The position numbers were made by a program, and so were the translations under genes. From positions 13,045 to 23,658 of the forward strand of contig DJPP01000147.1 of the NCBI GenBank assembly GCA_002438575.1: DNA of 10,614 nt, written 5' to 3'. Every line of letters starts with the position of its first letter. Within the stretch, counting starts at the first letter, position 1. This stretch comes from Oscillospiraceae bacterium UBA6409 (GTDB lineage: Bacteria > Bacillota > Clostridia > Oscillospirales > Oscillospiraceae). Below the pieces are notes generated by a model. The model made no database searches and was not told the DNA's origin. It saw nothing but the letters and a program-made list of their open reading frames with translations. This document shows positions 6,805 to 10,614 of the stretch, piece by piece.

Positions 6805-6840
6805 GACCCCCGGGGGATCCTACCCCGGCCCCCGGGGGTC
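6805..6840 (+). other. Strong inverted repeat after the 196-aa gene
   Basis: GACCCCCGGGGG (6805-6816) and CCCCCGGGGGTC (6829-6840) are perfect reverse complements, giving a 12-bp all-but-AT-free stem with a 12-nt loop. No T-run follows, so it is unlikely to be a complete intrinsic terminator. It more likely blocks 3' exonucleases and stabilises the upstream message, or gives partial termination, as found in operons with one highly expressed gene. Confidence 0.6.
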
Positions 6841-6908
6841 ATTGGATACAGGAACGCCCGGCTGCCGGACACTGCTGTGCCCAATGACGCGAAACAGGAG
6901 ACTGATCT

Positions 6909-7382
6909 ATGAATAAGAAACCCATAACCGTCCTGGCCGCGCTGTGTGCCGCGGCTCTGGCGGTGATGACCGCCGTACTGATATACACCGGGCAGGCCCG
7001 CTTCACGCCGCCGCCCTTTGACCCGGCGGCCCGGCCCGGCATCCCCGACGTACCGGAAGATCTTGGCTACAGCGAGCTGGACGCCACAGCGTTCCGCTTT
7101 TCCGCCGCCGGTGTGCTGACCGCGGACAACGGCATCACAGACCTGTGGCTGACAAATCCCGCCGGCAGCGCCGTGTGGCTGAAGGCCCGCATTCTGGACG
7201 CGGACAACGCCCTGTTGGGCGAAAGCGGTCTGCTCCGCCCCGGCGAATACGTCCAAACCGTCACGCTGGACCGTGTGCCGGCCCAGACCGCACCCGTGAC
7301 CGTCAAGATCATGGCCTATGAGCCGGAGACGTATTACAGTGCCGGTTCTGTGCTGCTGCAAACACAACTTTTCGTCCACTAA
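6909..7382 (+). CDS. Single-pass membrane-anchored extracellular protein (paralogue B)
   Basis: This 157-aa protein has a short basic N-terminus (MNKK), one transmembrane helix (about residues 6-27), a proline-rich linker (FTPPPFDPAARPG) and an outside beta domain. The domain repeats paralogue A's pattern: N83-P84, then S106-G107-L-L-R-P-G112, then AYEPET and a terminal beta strand (LLQTQLFV). NP to SG spacing is 23 residues here and 22 in A. The ribosome binding site AGGAG (6896-6900) sits 8 nt from the ATG. The gene follows the secreted module gene just as paralogue A follows the module-ending large gene. The first helix could also be read as an uncleaved signal sequence. Inferred role: partner or tether for the 196-aa protein. 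Confidence 0.87.
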   Translation: MNKKPITVLAALCAAALAVMTAVLIYTGQARFTPPPFDPAARPGIPDVPEDLGYSELDATAFRFSAAGVLTADNGITDLWLTNPAGSAVWLKARILDADNALLGESGLLRPGEYVQTVTLDRVPAQTAPVTVKIMAYEPETYYSAGSVLLQTQLFVH

Positions 7383-7395
7383 GGAGGGGCCGCCC

Positions 7396-8118
7396 ATGAA
7401 AAAGCTTATATCCGCGCTGGCCGCGCTCGGACTGGTCTTCTGCCTGGCCGTGACCGCCCTCGCCGCGCCGGGGTCCACCTCCGGACAGCACGATCCCACC
7501 GCGCTTCCCGGCAGCACCGGTATCGAGGTCACCGCCGACTGTCTCATCGACATCAACTACTATGAGATCATTCTGGGCAGCAACGCCGACACGGTGACAC
7601 TGCCGGACAATGTCACCCTGCGGGGCTTCAGCACCCTGGAGGAGAACAACGGCCTGCGGGTCATCATTATTCCCGTCACCGCCGCCGACTGGCCGGAGGC
7701 CTACACCTGGTCCAGCGGCAAGCTCAGTTCTCTGGGCAAGGCGCCGTTCATCTACTACCTGATGTTCTATAAAGGCAATGAAAAGGTCGCCTCGGCGGAG
7801 GAGGTTTCCATCACCATGACGCTGCCCGGCGGCTATGAGAGCGCGCTGCTGTACCACATCGCCGACGGTTCGGACAAGGCAGACAAGCTCAGCTATGCCA
7901 AAACAGACAGCGGTCCCTCCTTCGCCATGTCCACCAACGGCTTTTACGCCTTTCTCAAAGCCAACTCCGGCGGCTACTACTACCCCACCACGCCGGCGGT
8001 CAAGCCCTCCGCCACCACCGGTGACGGCTCCCACCTGGAGCTGTGGGGCGCGCTGGCACTCCTCTCCGCCGCGGGTGCGGCTGTGATCCTGTCCCGCCGC
8101 AGGCATAAGCACGCATGA
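7396..8118 (+). CDS. Secreted protein with a variant sortase-type C-terminal anchor
   Basis: This 240-aa protein has a signal peptide (MKKLISALAALGLVFCLAVT..., cleavage near ALA at about residue 24) and a beta-rich body. Its later part resembles a domain common at the ends of clostridial surface proteins (TMTLPGGYESALLYHIADG...FAMSTNGFYAFL). The C-terminus has the layout of a cell-wall sorting signal: S205-A-T-T-G-D210, a hydrophobic stretch (about 214-232) and a basic tail RRRHKHA. The usual clostridial motif is xPxTGD, so the proline is missing. The start at 7396 is chosen for its AAGGAGG site (7381-7387) and following signal peptide; an in-frame ATG 26 codons upstream lies inside the previous gene. 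It is the last gene of the operon, 13 nt after paralogue B. It could be the wall anchor of the assembly; a plain tail-anchored membrane protein is the alternative. Confidence 0.9.
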   Translation: MKKLISALAALGLVFCLAVTALAAPGSTSGQHDPTALPGSTGIEVTADCLIDINYYEIILGSNADTVTLPDNVTLRGFSTLEENNGLRVIIIPVTAADWPEAYTWSSGKLSSLGKAPFIYYLMFYKGNEKVASAEEVSITMTLPGGYESALLYHIADGSDKADKLSYAKTDSGPSFAMSTNGFYAFLKANSGGYYYPTTPAVKPSATTGDGSHLELWGALALLSAAGAAVILSRRRHKHA

Positions 8119-8122
8119 TCTG

Positions 8123-8154
8123 ACCGCCCTCCGGCGTCGCCGGAGGGCGGTTTT
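8123..8154 (+). terminator. Rho-independent terminator of the surface operon
   Basis: ACCGCCCTCCGGC (8123-8135) and GCCGGAGGGCGGT (8139-8151) form a perfect 13-bp stem with a 3-nt loop, directly followed by Ts, five bases after the stop at 8118. It marks the end of the operon. Confidence 0.9.
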
Positions 8155-8192
8155 GCGCCGTTTCGGCTGTTTGGTTATTTGTGAGAAAGCGG

Positions 8193-8222
8193 TTGAGTTT
8201 CCCGTTAAAAACGTGCTATACT
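8193..8222 (+). promoter_or_regulatory. Promoter of the permease gene
   Basis: A -35 box TTGAGT (8193-8198) and an extended -10, TGCTATACT (-10 at 8217-8222), are spaced by 18 bp. Transcription would start near 8229, so a GTG start at 8181 is excluded and the ATG at 8253 is supported. The leader is only about 24 nt, too short for a purine riboswitch. Confidence 0.72.
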
Positions 8223-8252
8223 GAGCACACTACGCACAAAGGAGACCACACC

Positions 8253-9620
8253 ATGCGAAAGCTTGAATGCCGCCGGGAGGCACTGTTTCAATACCGGGGC
8301 CTGCCGCCCCTGGGCATGGCCGTATCCATGGCCCTGCAGCACCTGGTGGCTATGATCGTGGGCTGCGTGACCCCGGCCATCATCATTGCCAACGCAGCCG
8401 GACTGGCGCAGGACCAGCGGGTCCTGCTGATACAGGCATCGCTGGTCATGTCCGCCGTTACCACGCTGCTGCAGCTGTTCCCCATCGGCGGACGCTTCGG
8501 CGCGGGGCTGCCGGTGATCTTCGGCGTCAGCTTCGCTTATCTGCCCAGTATGCAGGCCATTGTCTCCGGCAGCGGCGGTCTGGCCGCTGTGGCGGGCGCT
8601 ATGATCGTGGGCGGCGCGGTGGCAGCGCTGGTGGGCATCTTCATCAAGCCTATCCGCAGGCTGTTCCCGCCGGTCATCACCGGCACGGTGGTGTTCACCA
8701 TAGGCCTGTCCCTGTATCCCACGGCCATCAACTACATGGCCGGCGGCACCGGCAATACGTACGAAAGCGTTGTGGTGCAGCGGGGCCTTCCGGAAGCGCT
8801 GGTGTACGGCTCCTGGCAGAACTGGGCTATTGCGGCGTTTACGCTGGCGGTGGTGCTGACGCTGACCAACCGCGGCAGGGGCATTTTCAAGCTGGCGTCC
8901 ATTTTACTGGGTATTCTGGCGGGCTACGCCGTCGCTTTTTTGGCCGGGATGGTGGACCTGTCCGGTATCGCGGGGGCGGGGTGGTTCTCCCTGCCGGAAT
9001 TTCTGCCCTTCGGCGTGACGTTTGAGCCCTCCGCCTGCGTCGCTCTGGGGCTGCTGTTCGCCATCAACGCCATCCAGGCTATCGGCGACCTGACGGCCAC
9101 CACCGTGGGCGGCATGGACCGGGAGCCTACCACGCAGGAGCTGCGGGGCGGCATCGCGGCCTATGGCGTCAGCAACATTCTGACGGCGCTGCTGGGTGGT
9201 CTTCCCACGGCGACATACTCCCAGAATGTGGGAATTGTAGCCACAAATAAAGTTGTAAATCGCAGCGTTTTTGCGCTGACCGGTGTGTTTTTGCTGCTGA
9301 CAGGTATTATTCCGAAATTCTCCGCTGTGCTCACCACCATCCCGCAGTGCGTGCTGGGCGGGGCCACGGCGGCGGTGTTTTCCACCATCGCCATGACCGG
9401 CATGAAGCTCATCGCCGCCGAGGGCCTGACCGCCCGAAACACCACGATCGTCGGGCTTTCCGCCGCGCTGGGCGTGGGCATTTCGCAGGCGGCAGAGGCC
9501 CTATCGCAGTTCCCGGAGGCGGTGACGACCATCTTCGGAAAGTCCCCTGTTGTGGTGGCCACACTGATGGCCGTGCTGCTCAATCTGGTACTGCCGCGGG
9601 AGGAAAAAAGCGAGAAATAG
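8253..9620 (+). CDS. NCS2-family nucleobase (xanthine/uracil/urate-type) permease
   Basis: This 455-aa inner-membrane transporter of the nucleobase-cation symporter-2 (NAT) family imports a purine or pyrimidine base, normally with protons. Family signs are Q29-H30 in the first helix, about 14 hydrophobic segments, an AIGDLTATT stretch in the helix-8 region and the signature Q324-NVGIVATNK before helix 10. The signature is closer to the xanthine/urate branch (QNVG) than to uracil carriers. Length is typical. The start at 8253 follows AAAGGAG (8238-8244) at 8 nt; an upstream in-frame GTG lies before the promoter. Two positions that carry acids in characterised members appear changed: Q275 where a Glu usually precedes AxGD, and Y304 where an Asp or Glu is usual. 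The exact substrate cannot be told. It stands alone between terminators and is probably unrelated to the surface operon. Confidence 0.95.
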   Translation: MRKLECRREALFQYRGLPPLGMAVSMALQHLVAMIVGCVTPAIIIANAAGLAQDQRVLLIQASLVMSAVTTLLQLFPIGGRFGAGLPVIFGVSFAYLPSMQAIVSGSGGLAAVAGAMIVGGAVAALVGIFIKPIRRLFPPVITGTVVFTIGLSLYPTAINYMAGGTGNTYESVVVQRGLPEALVYGSWQNWAIAAFTLAVVLTLTNRGRGIFKLASILLGILAGYAVAFLAGMVDLSGIAGAGWFSLPEFLPFGVTFEPSACVALGLLFAINAIQAIGDLTATTVGGMDREPTTQELRGGIAAYGVSNILTALLGGLPTATYSQNVGIVATNKVVNRSVFALTGVFLLLTGIIPKFSAVLTTIPQCVLGGATAAVFSTIAMTGMKLIAAEGLTARNTTIVGLSAALGVGISQAAEALSQFPEAVTTIFGKSPVVVATLMAVLLNLVLPREEKSEK

Positions 9621-9726
9621 TGCGCTTTTGGGATACGTTTGCTTTACTTTTCTTGTACCCTCTCTGTGCTCTTGGTTTCCCTTTTTGTGCTTTTTTTGCA
9701 AGCAAAATGACGGCCAAAGGAAGCGA

Positions 9727-9767
9727 CGGCCCCCGGCTGACGCCGGGGGCCGCTGTATGTTCTTTTT
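9727..9767 (+). terminator. Terminator-like hairpin after the permease gene
   Basis: CGGCCCCCGGC (9727-9737) and GCCGGGGGCCG (9742-9752) form a perfect 11-bp stem with a TGAC loop; TTCTTTTT follows at 9760-9767, rather far from the stem. It lies about 105 nt past the permease stop. The T-rich stretch at 9621-9700 between them holds no gene that I can see. Confidence 0.55.
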
Positions 9768-9781
9768 GCTCGTCCGATCAT

Positions 9782-9799
9782 CCCCGGCTGGTGCCGGGG
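9782..9799. terminator. Second, related hairpin in the convergent gap
   Basis: CCCCGGC (9782-9788) and GCCGGGG (9793-9799) form a 7-bp stem with a TGGT loop. Its core resembles the hairpin at 9727-9752 (CCCCGGCTG then GCCGGGG). It lies 22 nt past the stop of the hydrolase gene, so it may serve that gene on the minus strand, though no clear T-run follows there. Confidence 0.4.
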
Positions 9800-9820
9800 C
9801 CGTCACGGCTCTGTTCGGGG

Positions 9821-10465
9821 TCATTGGCGGATCAGCTGCACGGCGGAGATGTCCGCCGGCAGGGCGGCGGCAAAGGCCGCGCCGTCCGCCTTCTCCCCCA
9901 CGATGCAGCCGTAGTGGGTGGGGACGGCGATCCGGGGATGAAGGGCGGCCGCCAGGCCGGCGGCCTGGGCGGCGGTCATGGTGTAGGTGCCGCCCACCGG
10001 CAGGAAGGCGACGTCACACGACACGGACCGGGCGTCGGGGGTATCGTCGGTATCACCGGCCACATAGACCCGCCGGCCCTCCAGCGTGACCACATAGCCC
10101 ACCCAGCGGTTCTCGCGGGGGTGGAAGGGCTTGCCGAGGTTATAGGCGGGCACGGCGGTGAAGGGCAGGCCCTGCACGGTGTATGCCTCTCCGGGGCGCA
10201 CCGGCAGCAGCTGCGCCGAGGCAAAGCCAGCCCGCAGCGCCGCCGCCACGCACGTCTCCGGCAGCACCAGCACCGCGTCGGGCTTCATCACCCGGCGGAT
10301 ATCCTCCGGGGAGAAGTGGTCATAGTGATCGTGGGTGACGAAGACCACATCCGCATCGCAGGGCGCGCCCGCCACGCGGAAGGGGTCGAACCACACCGTC
10401 ACCGCGCCGGCATAGCGGATGCTGCTGTGGCAGTTGATGGAAAAGCGGCTCAATATGTCATCCAT
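9821..10465 (-). CDS. UlaG-like metallo-beta-lactamase-fold hydrolase
   Basis: This 214-aa cytoplasmic enzyme has the metallo-beta-lactamase fold. The metal-binding motif H45-x-H47-x-D49-H50 (VTHDHYDHF), the G137-D138-T139 strand end (YVAGDTDDT) and the late H184 (VPTHYG) are all present. H115 in AYNLGKPFHP lies where this subgroup supplies another ligand. The FDP near residue 27 and the short length match the UlaG/YtkL-like group of metal-dependent hydrolases rather than beta-lactamases or RNases. The natural substrate of most members is unknown; some open lactones or cut phosphoesters. The ATG at 10465 follows GGGAGGT. It is transcribed alone, converging on the permease gene, and nothing nearby indicates its pathway. 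Confidence 0.93.
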   Translation of the reverse strand: MDDILSRFSINCHSSIRYAGAVTVWFDPFRVAGAPCDADVVFVTHDHYDHFSPEDIRRVMKPDAVLVLPETCVAAALRAGFASAQLLPVRPGEAYTVQGLPFTAVPAYNLGKPFHPRENRWVGYVVTLEGRRVYVAGDTDDTPDARSVSCDVAFLPVGGTYTMTAAQAAGLAAALHPRIAVPTHYGCIVGEKADGAAFAAALPADISAVQLIRQ

Positions 10466-10494
10466 AGGGCACCTCCCTTTTCTGTATCGGTTTC

Positions 10495-10523
10495 AGTATA
10501 GCACAAGCGGCGGAAAAGGGCAA
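10495..10523 (-). promoter_or_regulatory. Promoter of the hydrolase gene
   Basis: On the minus strand a -35 box TTGCCC (10523-10518) and an extended -10 box TGCTATACT (-10 at 10500-10495) are spaced by 17 bp. The leader would be about 23 nt. Confidence 0.7.
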
Positions 10524-10541
10524 GAAAGCCGGGGCGGACGC

Positions 10542-10570
10542 TTGCGTTTCCGGCCAAAATATGGTAAGGT
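10542..10570 (+). promoter_or_regulatory. Possible promoter for the gene at the right edge
   Basis: TTGCGT (10542-10547) is followed after 17 bp by TAAGGT (10565-10570), with a TGG extension before it (TATGGTAAGGT). It lies divergent to the hydrolase promoter and about 40 bp before the start codon at 10611. The -10 is imperfect. Confidence 0.4.
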
Positions 10571-10610
10571 AACAGCCGTTGAGTCGTATCGTGCGGAGGT
10601 GCATACATAT

Positions 10611-10614
10611 ATGA
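10611..10614 (+). CDS. Start codon of a plus-strand gene cut off by the window end
   Basis: GGAGGT at 10595-10600 is followed by an ATG at 10611, with a promoter-like sequence upstream. Only one base past the ATG is visible, so nothing can be said of the product. The spacing of 10 nt is a little long but acceptable. Confidence 0.45.

Noticed and set aside
1571..8118. WxL-type or TasA/SipW-type surface system
   Set aside because: No WxL pair at the C-termini, no SipW-like signal peptidase and no TasA-like sequence were seen; the shared W-G-x-M module does not match these families as I know them.
8181..8252. GTG-initiated 24-residue N-terminal extension of the permease
   Set aside because: It starts upstream of the -35/-10 boxes and lacks a ribosome binding site, while the ATG at 8253 has AAAGGAG at 8 nt.
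9347..10501. 384-codon plus-strand ORF spanning the permease end and the hydrolase gene
   Set aside because: It overlaps two well-recognised genes in other frames, crosses the terminator hairpins and has low-complexity Arg/Gly/His composition.

Overview
The window looks like chromosomal DNA from a GC-rich, Gram-positive-type gut Clostridia (Oscillospiraceae-like). The grounds are strong AGGAGG-type ribosome binding sites, Gram-positive signal peptides, a sortase-like C-terminal anchor, a LytTR/GHKL-type two-component pair, and a mostly GC-rich composition. No rRNA, tRNA, CRISPR array, transposase or phage gene was seen. The genus assignment is inference.

Layout. (1) Bases 1-1185, minus strand: a two-component system made of a LytTR response regulator (442-1185) and the start of a multi-pass membrane sensor (445 to beyond base 1), joined by an ATGA stop/start overlap. 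(2) Bases 1186-1570: a divergent control region. It has a minus-strand promoter for the two-component system, a plus-strand promoter for the surface operon, four GTCAAA half-sites around that promoter, and a 53-codon small ORF that ends in an ATGA overlap with the next gene. (3) Bases 1571-8118, plus strand: five cell-surface genes that look like one operon. They are a 1308-aa Gly-rich/GLUG-type secreted protein, a single-pass membrane protein, a 196-aa secreted protein, a second single-pass membrane protein, and a C-terminally anchored 240-aa protein, followed by a strong terminator (8123-8154). (4) Bases 8193-9620, plus strand: an NCS2-family nucleobase permease with its own promoter. (5) Bases 9621-9820: a convergent gap with two related hairpins. 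(6) Bases 9821-10465, minus strand: a UlaG-like metallo-beta-lactamase-fold hydrolase with its own promoter. (7) Right edge: promoter-like sequence, a ribosome binding site and the ATG of a plus-strand gene cut off by the window end.

The most interesting part is the surface operon. The C-terminal ~120 residues of the giant protein and nearly all of the mature 196-aa protein are versions of the same module: W-G-(S/A)-M-(E/K)-F, then W-(N/D)-P-x-T-H, then TVTN-x-SN, ending in GT(L/I)T(I/V)TV. Each module gene is followed directly by one of two paralogous single-pass membrane proteins (NP...SG.L.PG pattern). The operon therefore reads module-anchor, module-anchor, then a wall-anchored protein. 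I infer a duplicated pairing of secreted module and membrane partner that builds or tethers a surface structure. The 196-aa gene is bracketed by strong RNA hairpins and is visibly less GC-rich than its downstream neighbour, which would fit an abundant structural subunit. The divergent two-component system is the obvious candidate regulator. None of these functions is proven by the sequence alone.
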